From Elusimicrobiota bacterium (GTDB lineage Bacteria > Elusimicrobiota > Elusimicrobia > FEN-1173), in NCBI GenBank assembly GCA_016207625.1, contig JACQPF010000242.1:1-14120 (forward strand): a stretch of 14,120 nucleotides of DNA, given 5' to 3'. Below the pieces are notes generated by a model. That model was not told where the DNA came from. It worked only from the letters and a program-made list of their open reading frames with translations, and ran no database searches. This document shows positions 1 to 6,481 of the stretch, one piece after another. The position numbers and the translations under genes are program-made. Numbering within the stretch: position 1 is the stretch's first letter; the number at the start of each line of letters is the position of its first letter.

Positions 1-139
1 GATGTATTATTCGGAGCCGGAGAAATTGCGGAGCGTTTCACCGGACAGGTACAATTTCATGAGGGATCGTATTTTTCTAAAAGAAGAATATGGTGTTTTG
101 GATAAATTGAGAGTAAAATGGCAGACATACATCCAATGA
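1..139 (+). CDS. 3' end of an unrecognised protein (5' partial)
   Basis: A reading frame open from the window edge (codons from base 2) ends at TGA 137-139. The visible C-terminus is about 45 residues, including SEPEKLRSVSPDRYNFMRD and then IFLKEEYGVLDKLRVKWQTY. It is charged with regular hydrophobic spacing and looks like genuine protein rather than random translation. Its stop overlaps the ATG of the next gene (ATGA at 136-139), the usual arrangement of co-translated neighbours, which is the main reason to believe both genes. I do not recognise the family. A methionine lies at base 2, but the protein probably begins upstream of the window. The stretch is AT-rich compared with most of the window: 18 of the 60 bases at 61-120 are G or C. 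Confidence 0.55.
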   Translation, partial: MYYSEPEKLRSVSPDRYNFMRDRIFLKEEYGVLDKLRVKWQTYIQ

Positions 140-600
140 ATAAAACGAAAGTTGTGATCGTATCAGGTGCGGTGGTTCTCCTCGGAATCCTGGGCTTTGT
201 TCTGATGAAGTCCTTCACCAAGGTGCCCAATGAACGGCAGGCATCCCAGGAGCTCTCCGGCGCACTTACGCAGGAAACGGAGCAAGATATGAAGAAACCC
301 ACCCTGGGTGATCAAATGAAATCCTCGAAGGAAGAAGTCTTCAGTGGAGAGGTTGTTATTGGATTCCGAAAAGGAGTCTCTCCAGCGGATGCTGTAGCGG
401 TCTTGTCGAAATTCGGTTTGAAGTTTGCAAAGACGAACAACGTTAATATGGGCAAAGTTTTTTTTAACGAGACCGGAGAGCGGTTCATCGTAAAAGTCCC
501 CGAGGGCCAAGAGGGGAAATGGATCGAGAGTTTGTCAAAGGAAAATGGTGTATACGGTGCTGGCCCGCATTACAATCCCGCGGTTATCCATATCGATTGA
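136..600 (+). CDS. Membrane-anchored protein with a subtilase-propeptide-like domain
   Basis: A 154-residue protein. Residues 6-24 form one hydrophobic helix after a short basic N-terminus (MNKTK), so it is probably anchored with its C-terminus outside the cytoplasm, or exported. A polar linker (25-68, rich in E, Q, K and S) leads to a compact domain at 70-150: GEVVIGFRKGVSPADAVAVL, a glycine turn (KFGLKF), then RFIVKVPEGQEGKWIESLSK and GVYGAGPHYNP. This beta-alpha-beta pattern, with a final 'V..A.P.Y' element, resembles the N-terminal propeptide of subtilisin-like proteases (fervidolysin-prodomain and I9-inhibitor type), which folds and inhibits the protease. No catalytic domain follows. The family match is by eye. 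I chose ATG 136 because it overlaps the upstream stop (ATGA). An in-frame ATG at 118, with a weak GAGAG upstream, would add six residues. Base composition is lower in GC than in genes downstream of 685. Confidence 0.7.
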   Translation: MNKTKVVIVSGAVVLLGILGFVLMKSFTKVPNERQASQELSGALTQETEQDMKKPTLGDQMKSSKEEVFSGEVVIGFRKGVSPADAVAVLSKFGLKFAKTNNVNMGKVFFNETGERFIVKVPEGQEGKWIESLSKENGVYGAGPHYNPAVIHID

Positions 601-684
601 ACTTTTTTAATAACCTTCTGGATGAAATGTTCGATCCGAAATATGCAGTGGAAATAACGACGAGGACACAGCCGGGAAGAAATC

Positions 685-1164
685 ATGGCGGAGAATAACA
701 AGCTTTCCATCATCTGCATGAGCGGGGATTTTGATAAAGCCATTGCGGCTTTCACACTGGCTTCGGGGGCGGCGGCCGTCAATTATGAGGTCAACATTTT
801 CTTCACTTTTTGGGGGTTGAACAACATCAAGAAGAAGAAAGGGCGGAGCTTCATCGGCAATGGGCTTCTGGCCCGCGCCTTCAATTTCCTTTTGGGCGGA
901 AGAAACAACCTCCCTTTGAGCCGGCTGAATTTCGCCGGGGCGAGCCCGAGGCTCATGACGGGTCTGATGAAAAAGCGCAACGTGGCGACGCTGCAGGAGC
1001 TTTTTCAGGCGTCATTGGAACTGGGCGTGAACTTTTACGCTTGCGAAATGGCCATGCACATCCTTGGGCTGACGAAGGACGATTTCATTCCGGAAGTGAA
1101 AGGCGTCCTCGGGGTGGTGAAATTTCTAGAATTGTCCAAAGGAGGGCAGACGTTGTTCCTATGA
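685..1164 (+). CDS. DsrE/DsrF/DrsH-like family protein (DsrE2 type)
   Basis: A 159-residue alpha/beta protein. The N-terminus (KLSIICMSGDFDKAIAAFTL) and the middle (EVNIFFTFWGL) match the DsrE2 group of the DsrE/F/H superfamily. The signature segment GVNFYACEMAMHILGL carries the conserved cysteine, here C120; C11 is a second cysteine. Proteins of this group carry or transfer sulfane sulfur as a cysteine persulfide, usually with a TusA partner and sometimes a rhodanese. The lysine-rich loop (KKKKG, residues 49-53) is typical. The start at 685 is preceded by GGGAAGA (674-680). The stop TGA 1162-1164 overlaps the ATG of the TusA-like gene (ATGA), so the two are very likely translationally coupled and act together. 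No rhodanese, dsrAB or hdr gene is visible. The family is confident; the sulfur source and acceptor cannot be read from the sequence. Confidence 0.85.
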   Translation: MAENNKLSIICMSGDFDKAIAAFTLASGAAAVNYEVNIFFTFWGLNNIKKKKGRSFIGNGLLARAFNFLLGGRNNLPLSRLNFAGASPRLMTGLMKKRNVATLQELFQASLELGVNFYACEMAMHILGLTKDDFIPEVKGVLGVVKFLELSKGGQTLFL

Positions 1165-1400
1165 GCACGTTCCGCTTAGACATCACCAAAGAACATTGCC
1201 CCATGACGTTCGTGAAGACAAAGCTGCAACTGGCGAAGATGCGGCCGGGCGACGTTTTGGAGGTGTTGCTCACCGAGGGGGAGCCGCTTGAGAACCTGCC
1301 GAAGGCGGTCGTGGAGCAGGGACATCGGGTGGTGGAACTCACGCGCGTGAAAGATTCGGTCCACAAGCTCACTCTGATTAAAAATGCCTTGAACTCCTAA
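1161..1400 (+). CDS. TusA-family sulfurtransferase
   Basis: A 79-residue protein of typical TusA size with the expected two-layer fold. The N-terminal strand (STFRLDITKE) is followed by HCPMTFVKTKLQLAKMRPGD, then VLEVLLTEGEPLENLPKAV and EQGHRVVEL. Known TusA proteins accept persulfide on the cysteine of a CPxP motif. Here the motif is CPMT (C13), with the second proline replaced. I associate this variant with TusA-like proteins encoded beside DsrE2 genes. The expected role is to pass sulfur between carrier proteins in the cytoplasm with the DsrE-like partner. The true start is ATG 1161, inside the ATGA overlap with the upstream stop. The frame is open further upstream, but that part lies within the DsrE-like gene. 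I leave the symbol empty because E. coli tusA itself serves tRNA thiolation, which this context does not suggest. Confidence 0.87.
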   Translation: MSTFRLDITKEHCPMTFVKTKLQLAKMRPGDVLEVLLTEGEPLENLPKAVVEQGHRVVELTRVKDSVHKLTLIKNALNS

Positions 1401-1417
1401 ATTACAAAGATTATACT
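1389..1417 (+). promoter_or_regulatory. Candidate sigma70-type promoter for the response regulator
   Basis: TTGAAC (1389-1394) and TATACT (1412-1417) are separated by exactly 17 bases. TATACT differs from the consensus -10 at one position, and the -35 shares TTGA. The -35 overlaps the last codons of the TusA-like gene. Transcription would start near 1424, leaving about 30 bases before the response regulator ATG, with its Shine-Dalgarno inside. Found by eye only. Confidence 0.4.
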
Positions 1418-1454
1418 CCTCTTGTAGGACATCCTTTAATGCTGGGAGGAGCGT

Positions 1455-1811
1455 ATGGCGCGGATTCTTGTGGCGGATGATGAGGAGACCGTTCTGAGTT
1501 TGATCCGCCGGGTGTTGGAGGGTGCGGGCCACCAGGTGGTGACCGCCGCCGACGGAAACGAAGCGCTCAAGCTGGCGCTTTCGAAGACTTTTGACTTCTA
1601 CATCATCGATGTGAAGATGCCGCTTTTGGATGGTTTCAGCTTGGCCCGCGCCATCACCAAGCGTTTTCCGGCGCGGAAGGTCGTGCTCATCACGGCGCTT
1701 GACCGTCCGAAATACGAGATATTAGGGAACATCAGCGGGGCCGCCGCCATCATCGCAAAACCGTTCGATGGGCCCCAGTTCATGAGCCAAATCGCGCCGT
1801 TCCTGCCATAG
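1455..1811 (+). CDS. Single-domain response regulator (CheY-like receiver)
   Basis: A 118-residue receiver domain with no output domain. The landmarks are all present: acidic pair D8/D9 (VADDEE), phospho-acceptor D52 (FYIIDVKMPLLDG), switch threonine T80 (LITAL) and K102 in the KPF motif. Such stand-alone receivers are phosphorylated by a histidine kinase and act by binding another protein, as CheY binds the flagellar motor, or within a phosphorelay. No kinase gene is in the window, so partner and output are unknown. The start at 1455 has a strong Shine-Dalgarno (GGAGGAG at 1445-1451). The upstream promoter candidate suggests transcription separate from the sulfur-carrier pair, although all lie on the same strand. 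Confidence 0.93.
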   Translation: MARILVADDEETVLSLIRRVLEGAGHQVVTAADGNEALKLALSKTFDFYIIDVKMPLLDGFSLARAITKRFPARKVVLITALDRPKYEILGNISGAAAIIAKPFDGPQFMSQIAPFLP

Positions 1812-1886
1812 CCCGCTTTCAACAGCCCACCGCTTTTGAGGTGCAGCAGATAAAGTGTTTTTGGGGAGCTTATTAAGGAGGGCTGC

Positions 1887-2480
1887 ATGAGTGTTTTTCA
1901 AAACATCACCGGAACGGAAACGGTTTTTTGGGTCTTCGCGTTTGTCGGTACGCTGTTCTTTCTGTTGAGAGTCGCGGCCATGGTTGTGGGGGGCTTTGGC
2001 GAGGACGTGCATGCCGATGCCGGAGGCGCCGAAGCGGGGCATTCCTCCTCCTTGGAAGCCTCCAATGCCGCTTTCAAGCTTCTCTCCATCAATTCCCTCA
2101 CCGGTTTTTTTATGATGTTCGGCTGGGCGGGCCTTTCCGCATACAAGCAGTTCCACTTGGGGCCCATCGCGTCCTTTTTGGCCGCCTTCGGCGCTGGCCT
2201 GGGGGCCATGGTGGCCACCGCCTATCTCTTCAAGATCTTCGTGCGCTTGAACAGCCCGGGTGATGTGTACAGCGTCAACCTCGCCTTGGGGATGAACGCC
2301 ACGGTTTACCAGCGCATACCGGCCAACGGGCGGGGGCGCATCCAGGTGATCGTGGGCGGGGTGACCCGCTATATTGATGCGGTTTCGGAAGAGCCGGGGG
2401 AAATTGCTTCCTTCGTCGATGTGAGTGTGGTCCGCGTGGTGGACCCCCGGACCGTCGCGGTTCGGGAAGCTAAAAAATAA
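1887..2480 (+). CDS. NfeD-like membrane protein with C-terminal OB-fold
   Basis: A 197-residue protein with three predicted membrane helices (about 13-35, 67-85 and 92-118) and a soluble C-terminal beta-rich domain (about 125-195). The C-terminal pattern (RIPANGRGRIQVIVGG, then DAVSEEPGEI, then VSVVRVVDPRTVAV) is that of the NfeD OB-fold. A small flexible region (about 38-60, with Asp, Gly, Ala and Ser) lies between helices 1 and 2. NfeD-like proteins are commonly encoded beside flotillins and are thought to help organise flotillin membrane microdomains. The flotillin gene begins 17 bases downstream, which strongly supports this pairing. The start at 1887 has an excellent Shine-Dalgarno (AAGGAGG, 1875-1881). 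No serine-protease domain is present, so this is the short NfeD type. Confidence 0.85.
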   Translation: MSVFQNITGTETVFWVFAFVGTLFFLLRVAAMVVGGFGEDVHADAGGAEAGHSSSLEASNAAFKLLSINSLTGFFMMFGWAGLSAYKQFHLGPIASFLAAFGAGLGAMVATAYLFKIFVRLNSPGDVYSVNLALGMNATVYQRIPANGRGRIQVIVGGVTRYIDAVSEEPGEIASFVDVSVVRVVDPRTVAVREAKK

Positions 2481-2497
2481 CAGTCATGGAGAACTCA

Positions 2498-3853
2498 ATG
2501 AGCCTGCTTCAAGCGTTGAACATTAATTTCGCCGTCGTCGGACTCGGTCTTTTCACGGTCTTCATTTTCGTCCTCATCATCTTCCTGGCCAGCCGGTATA
2601 AGCGCTGTTCTTCCAACCAGGTCCTGGCGGTGTACGGAAAGGTCGCCACCGGGGCGGTGAAGTGCTATCACGGCGGCGGGACCATCGTCTGGCCCCTCAT
2701 CCAGGACTACCACTACATGGACCTCACGCCGATGACCATCAACATCCCCCTGAAGAACGCCCTGTCCATGCAGAACATCCGCATCAACGTGCCCAGCACC
2801 TTCACCATCGCCATCGACGTCTCGCCCGAGGCCATGAACAACGCGGCCGTCCGCATCTTGGGCCTGCCGAGGGAAAACATCGAGTCCATGGCGACCGAGA
2901 TCATCTTCGGCCAACTGCGCTTGACCGTGGCGTCTTTGACCATCGAGCAGATCAACCAGGACCGCGAGCGGTTCTTGGAGGCCATCCGGAAGAACATCGA
3001 CGCGGAGCTCCAGAAGATCGGGCTGACGCTCATCAACGTGAACATCACGGACATCACGGACGAATCGGGCTACATCGACAGCATCGGCAAAAAGGCCGCC
3101 TCGACCGCCGTCAACCAGGCCCGCGTGGACGTGGCCGAGCAGGAAAAGAGCGGCGCCATCGGCGAGGCGGGGGCGCAGAAAGAGAAGCGCATCCAGGTGG
3201 CCCAGTTCAACGCGCAGGCGGTGGAAGGCGAAAACACCTCCAAGGCGAAGATCGCCAGCTACAACGCCGATTTGGCCGAGAAAGAAGCGAACGCCGGCCA
3301 ACGGGCCGAGGTGGCTCGGCAGGTGGCCCAGGCGGAGATCCAAAAGGCGAAGGCTTTGGCCGAAACCCGCCGGCTGGAAGCGGATGAGGTGGTGCCCAAG
3401 GAGATCGGGAAGCGGAAGATCGAGATCGACGCGGAAGCCGAGGCCGAGAAACGGCGCCGCATGGCCCGCGGCGAGGCCGACGCCATCATCTCCGTGAAAA
3501 CCGCCGAGGCAGAGGGCGTGCAGAAAGTGTTGAACGCCAAGGCCGCGGGATACAAGGCTTTGGTGACGTCGGCGCAGAACAACGCCCGGGACGCCGCCAC
3601 GCTCCTCCTGGTGGAAAAGCTGGAGGAGATCGTGCGGATGCAGACGGAAGTGATCAAGAACATCAAGATCGATAAGATCACGGTGTGGGATTCCGGCAGC
3701 GGCGACAAGGGCTCCACCACCGCCAACTTCATGAGCCACCTGGTGAAAACCCTCCCTCCTCTTCATGACGTGGCGCAAATGGCCGGCATCAATCTCCCGG
3801 AGTATTTGGGCAGCGTGAAGGAGAGCGAGCCGCCGAAGGAACCCAAGAAATAG
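2498..3853 (+). CDS. Flotillin (SPFH-domain membrane scaffold protein)
   Basis: A 451-residue protein. One membrane helix (about 9-31) is followed by an SPFH/Band 7 domain (about 38-190; GGGTIVWPLIQDYHYMDLTP, then the INVNITDITDESGYI region). A long Ala/Glu/Lys-rich coiled-coil flotillin domain follows (about 200-385, with many AEAE-like repeats). The C-terminus (420-438, PPLHDVAQMAGINLPEYLG) matches the conserved flotillin tail. Flotillins form large oligomers at the inner membrane and organise functional microdomains with an NfeD-type partner, here the gene just upstream. I chose ATG 2498 because GGAG (2488-2491) sits 6 bases before it. An in-frame ATG at 2486 would add MENS but has no visible ribosome-binding site. 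The downstream neighbour is convergent, with 7 bases between the two stops. Confidence 0.95.
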   Translation: MSLLQALNINFAVVGLGLFTVFIFVLIIFLASRYKRCSSNQVLAVYGKVATGAVKCYHGGGTIVWPLIQDYHYMDLTPMTINIPLKNALSMQNIRINVPSTFTIAIDVSPEAMNNAAVRILGLPRENIESMATEIIFGQLRLTVASLTIEQINQDRERFLEAIRKNIDAELQKIGLTLINVNITDITDESGYIDSIGKKAASTAVNQARVDVAEQEKSGAIGEAGAQKEKRIQVAQFNAQAVEGENTSKAKIASYNADLAEKEANAGQRAEVARQVAQAEIQKAKALAETRRLEADEVVPKEIGKRKIEIDAEAEAEKRRRMARGEADAIISVKTAEAEGVQKVLNAKAAGYKALVTSAQNNARDAATLLLVEKLEEIVRMQTEVIKNIKIDKITVWDSGSGDKGSTTANFMSHLVKTLPPLHDVAQMAGINLPEYLGSVKESEPPKEPKK

Positions 3854-3860
3854 GGAAAGC

Positions 3861-4979
3861 TCAGTAAAAAGCGATGCCGGTCATCACGGTGATTTCTTGT
3901 CCCGGGCGGCTGTTGGGGCGAAGGGCTCTTGGGGCGAAACCATAAAGAATTTTTACGGGGATCCCTTTATACGTGGAAAGACGCAGGCCCAGGCCTAAGC
4001 CGGGCCAACCGGCGGAAGAAAAGGAATTGAAGACGCCGTAGTCGGCGAAGGCCATAAGGCGGAGACGGGAACTGGGTTGAATACGGTAAGCGGCGTGGGC
4101 CATCCAAAGCTTTTTGGGGCGGAACTCACGGAAATAATGGCCCCGCAACGGGCGGAGCGTGGAGCTTTCCAGAGAGCCGCCCGTTGAAAAGCCATTCAAC
4201 GATTCCAGGTGATGTCCTCCCAGCATTTCAACACCGATTTGAATGTTTTGTCCGCCGGTGGGAGAGATCCCTCCTTGTATTTGGGTCCCTAAATGAGAAA
4301 AATCCCTGTGGCCGGGCGTGCCTTCCATTCGGCCCGGGAGACCCCATGGAGACCAGCGGTCTCGATGGGCGCCTCTCAGCCAAGCTTCAGCGATGAACCC
4401 GGTGAATTGATCGCCCATGTCGGAAGTGCGGCCACGGTCGAGGCGCCCCCTCAGCTCCAGGAAGATCTCCCATCGTTCCGATGGTAAACGAAAGCTGGGA
4501 GAGGTTGTGTCCAGCCGGCGGTTGACGGTGCCGGCGAGGCCCAGCGCGGTCTCAAGGCGTGTCCCCCGTTCGTTTGACCAGCCCAGTCCGATGCGCGGCG
4601 CCAAAGAGGAAGAGTGGAATTCGACCTCTTTCATCCGGCGCCCTTGCTCGTACCAGTAAACGGAATCATCCGCGAGGAAGAGGTTCAGGTTTAATCCGGC
4701 GGTGCGGTAAAAGCCGTTGCCGGCGGGAAAAGACCATTTGAAATCCAGCTTGTTCCCTTGCCAGTCGCCTTGAAAAGTCCCGCGAGGCGAGGGGACGGGC
4801 TTGAAAAGAACAATGGGGGATAGAACGGTCCTGCCGTTTCCGCCGTCGATGGGTTTATGAGCGACGACGGAAAGGATCCAGCGGACGGTGGGAGGGTTTT
4901 CGGCGCTTCTTGCATACGGGATGGACATGAACGAAACAGCGGCAAGAAGAGCGAATATTTTCTCTCCGATAGGTTTCAT
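3861..4979 (-). CDS. Predicted outer-membrane beta-barrel protein
   Basis: A 372-residue protein with a signal peptide (about 1-25: MKPIGEK, a hydrophobic core, then a likely cut after IPYARS). The mature part alternates hydrophobic and polar residues, is rich in Gly, Trp, Tyr and Phe, and ends in GIAFY, a C-terminal aromatic typical of outer-membrane barrels. The last strands (GWPGLGLGLRLSTYKGIPVK, then LYGFAPRAL) have the G-rich amphipathic look of Omp85/porin-like barrels, but I cannot name the family. The frame is open upstream to 5186, but that extension lacks signal-peptide character and overlaps the divergent gene, so ATG 4979 is the likely start. No Shine-Dalgarno is evident before it. 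The gene is divergent from the propeller-pilin-porin run and convergent with flotillin. Confidence 0.75.
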   Translation of the reverse strand: MKPIGEKIFALLAAVSFMSIPYARSAENPPTVRWILSVVAHKPIDGGNGRTVLSPIVLFKPVPSPRGTFQGDWQGNKLDFKWSFPAGNGFYRTAGLNLNLFLADDSVYWYEQGRRMKEVEFHSSSLAPRIGLGWSNERGTRLETALGLAGTVNRRLDTTSPSFRLPSERWEIFLELRGRLDRGRTSDMGDQFTGFIAEAWLRGAHRDRWSPWGLPGRMEGTPGHRDFSHLGTQIQGGISPTGGQNIQIGVEMLGGHHLESLNGFSTGGSLESSTLRPLRGHYFREFRPKKLWMAHAAYRIQPSSRLRLMAFADYGVFNSFSSAGWPGLGLGLRLSTYKGIPVKILYGFAPRALRPNSRPGQEITVMTGIAFY

Positions 4980-5027
4980 GGCGTTTATATAGAAATCGTA
5001 CAAAAAATACACGGACAGGGGCGTTTC
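4980..5027. promoter_or_regulatory. Short divergent intergenic region (48 bases)
   Basis: This is the only non-coding space between two oppositely oriented genes, so it should hold, or overlap, both promoters. It is AT-rich. TATATAAA reads on the minus strand at 4991-4984 and would suit a -10 for the barrel gene only if the transcript is nearly leaderless, because the ATG is five or six bases away. I see no matching -35 at the usual distance. On the plus strand only the Shine-Dalgarno AGGGG (5017-5021) is clear. The promoter role rests on gene arrangement, not on a convincing motif. Confidence 0.35.
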
Positions 5028-5990
5028 ATGAGGAAAAAGAGGGTCTCTTTGGTTTGGGTTTGGCTGATGTGCGCCTTGCCTGCGGCGTGTTGGGGCCGGG
5101 CGAAGGATTTGAGCGGTATCCTCGCCGATGGGACTTGGCTTTTCAACCTGGAAGACAACGACGTGATGCGGGCTCGGCACAAACATGCCGAGGGCTCCGT
5201 GGGCCGCGGCCTGGTCTCTCCGGACGGGGCCAGGGTGTTGTTCGCGGTGAGCTTGGGTTCGGGAACTGCGAAGAGGACCGATTTGCGCGTGATCGACCGC
5301 GAGCGGCGCAATGAAAAGGTGTTGATGGCTCGAGAGGACGCGGAATACGCTTTTGATTGGAGCCCGGACAGCCGGTTCGTGGCGGCGGTCGGCTCAGGCC
5401 ATCCACACGAAATCGCTATTGTTTCGCCGGCCTCGATGGAATATTGGGCGGTGGAACCCCGGAATGAAAAGATGAAACGCGTGGACGCGGTGCGTTGGCG
5501 AAGAGATGGAAGAGGCGTGTTGCTGAAAGGCGCGGACGCTTCAGGCAAGGACGGGTTTTATGCGGTGGATTTCGGCATGAAAGAGATACGTCTCCTGTGC
5601 GAGCCGCCGGAAAACGAAGAGGCCGTCCTCTCGCCTGATGAGAAGCAGGTGTTGTACCTCCCCAAGCATGAAAGGAACATGTACGTCATGGACGTGGAAA
5701 CCAATGCCACCCGCCGGTTGTGGAAGACCGGGTTCGAAGAGCGGTTCGTGATGTGGTCCCCCGATATGAAATGGGTCTACTACCAGGTGGATGAAATGCC
5801 GCCGGACCGCCAATGGGCGTATTTCGCGAGGAACCTTTCGACGGGGAAGAGGGTGAAATTGCAGATCCTCCACTTCTCCACGGGACTGACGTGGTGGCAG
5901 CCGCCGGCCAAACCGCCCGTGGAATGCGAGGCCATCGTGAGGGAAACGCTCGGCCCCGGGCGGACTCTGGAAAACGGGCAACCTCATTGA
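5028..5990 (+). CDS. Exported TolB-like beta-propeller protein
   Basis: A 320-residue protein. An N-terminal signal peptide (MRKKRVSLVWVWLMCALPAA, probable cut near CWG/RAK) indicates export to the periplasm. The cysteine context (PAAC) is a poor lipobox, so lipoprotein status is doubtful. The rest shows repeated TolB/PD40 blade signatures about 45 residues apart: SPDG (64-67), SPDS (112-115), RRDG (158-161), SPDE (202-205) and SPDM (244-247). Each follows a hydrophobic strand and precedes another (for example FDWSPDSRFVAAVGS and VMWSPDMKWVYYQVD). This fits a six-bladed propeller. Such domains bind proteins or peptides; the target is unknown and no catalytic residues are apparent. ATG 5028 is preceded by AGGGG with a 6-base gap. 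It is the first gene of a five-gene same-strand run and may work with the pilin and barrel proteins. Confidence 0.8.
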   Translation: MRKKRVSLVWVWLMCALPAACWGRAKDLSGILADGTWLFNLEDNDVMRARHKHAEGSVGRGLVSPDGARVLFAVSLGSGTAKRTDLRVIDRERRNEKVLMAREDAEYAFDWSPDSRFVAAVGSGHPHEIAIVSPASMEYWAVEPRNEKMKRVDAVRWRRDGRGVLLKGADASGKDGFYAVDFGMKEIRLLCEPPENEEAVLSPDEKQVLYLPKHERNMYVMDVETNATRRLWKTGFEERFVMWSPDMKWVYYQVDEMPPDRQWAYFARNLSTGKRVKLQILHFSTGLTWWQPPAKPPVECEAIVRETLGPGRTLENGQPH

Positions 5991-6015
5991 AGAATCCCTT
6001 TTTACCCGATAGACT
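5987..6015 (+). promoter_or_regulatory. Weak candidate promoter immediately before the pilin gene
   Basis: TTGAAG (5987-5992) and TAGACT (6010-6015) are separated by 17 bases. The pilin ATG (6023) lies 7 bases after the -10 and has no Shine-Dalgarno, so a transcript from here would be nearly leaderless. Each box matches consensus at only four of six positions, so chance is a real possibility. Confidence 0.22.
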
Positions 6016-6022
6016 TAACCTG

Positions 6023-6472
6023 ATGAACAAGCGGAAGCGTTCCATTGAGTGGGAGGACTGCCGTGGGCTGACGATGACCGAACTGGTTATCGTGGTGGCC
6101 ATGATCGCGATCCTTTCGATGATCGCGTTGCCGAGGTTCGCCAACCTGATCCGGAAAGCGAATGAACGGACATCGGTCGCGAAGTTGAGATCGCTCCGGG
6201 TGGCATTGACGATTTATTACTCCGACAACGAACAGCAATACCCGTCCGACTTGTCTGTCTTCATGACGCCCGGGAGCGCATACATGAAAACCGTCGGACC
6301 GTTCTATACCGTGGAGCACGGGAACCTCAGCGAAATCGATTACGTGGCGGCCGTGGATCCGAACGCCGACACGGGAAGGCTGGGATATGTGACCACGGGG
6401 CCCGACATGGGTACGGCGTGGATCGAGTGCACGCACACGAATTTGGAAAACCGCGTGTGGAGCGAATACTAA
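6023..6472 (+). CDS. Type IV pilin / type II secretion pseudopilin-like protein
   Basis: A 149-residue prepilin. A 15-residue charged leader (MNKRKRSIEWEDCRG) precedes the prepilin peptidase site G15/L16. The mature N-terminus LTMTELVIVVAMIAILSMIA has glutamate at mature position 5 and one hydrophobic helix (about 17-37), both needed for assembly into a pilus or pseudopilus. The body (FANLIRKANERTSVAKLRSL, then ALTIYYSDNEQQYPSDL) and tail (TAWIECTHTN, ending VWSEY) recall the GspG/PilE-like pilins abundant in Elusimicrobiota. Leucine at +1 replaces the usual phenylalanine. No assembly ATPase, platform protein or prepilin peptidase is nearby, so it is an isolated pilin using machinery from elsewhere. 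ATG 6023 has no clear Shine-Dalgarno but fits the leader length. It starts 32 bases after the propeller gene and lies 9 bases before the next gene. Confidence 0.88.
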   Translation: MNKRKRSIEWEDCRGLTMTELVIVVAMIAILSMIALPRFANLIRKANERTSVAKLRSLRVALTIYYSDNEQQYPSDLSVFMTPGSAYMKTVGPFYTVEHGNLSEIDYVAAVDPNADTGRLGYVTTGPDMGTAWIECTHTNLENRVWSEY

Positions 6473-6481
6473 GGAGAGCGT

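Noticed and set aside
582..615. Inverted repeat GGTTAT/ATAACC with a T-run after the propeptide-like gene, considered as a terminator
   Set aside because: The six-base arms are AT-rich and separated by a long loop, and the T-run lies inside the loop instead of following the stem.
3043..3061. Direct repeat of ACATCACGG within flotillin
   Set aside because: It encodes the conserved ITDITDE segment of the SPFH domain. The repeat follows from the protein sequence and is not a DNA element.
2495..3778. 427-residue open frame on the minus strand opposite flotillin
   Set aside because: It is rich in His, Arg, Gly, Leu and Asp, as expected from the complement of GC-rich codons of a highly biased gene, and has no domain-like pattern. 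The plus-strand flotillin is unmistakable.
4972..5031. Repeated GTTTCATG around both divergent starts, considered as an operator
   Set aside because: The copies are short, include the start codons themselves and are not arranged as a clear palindrome, so chance is sufficient.
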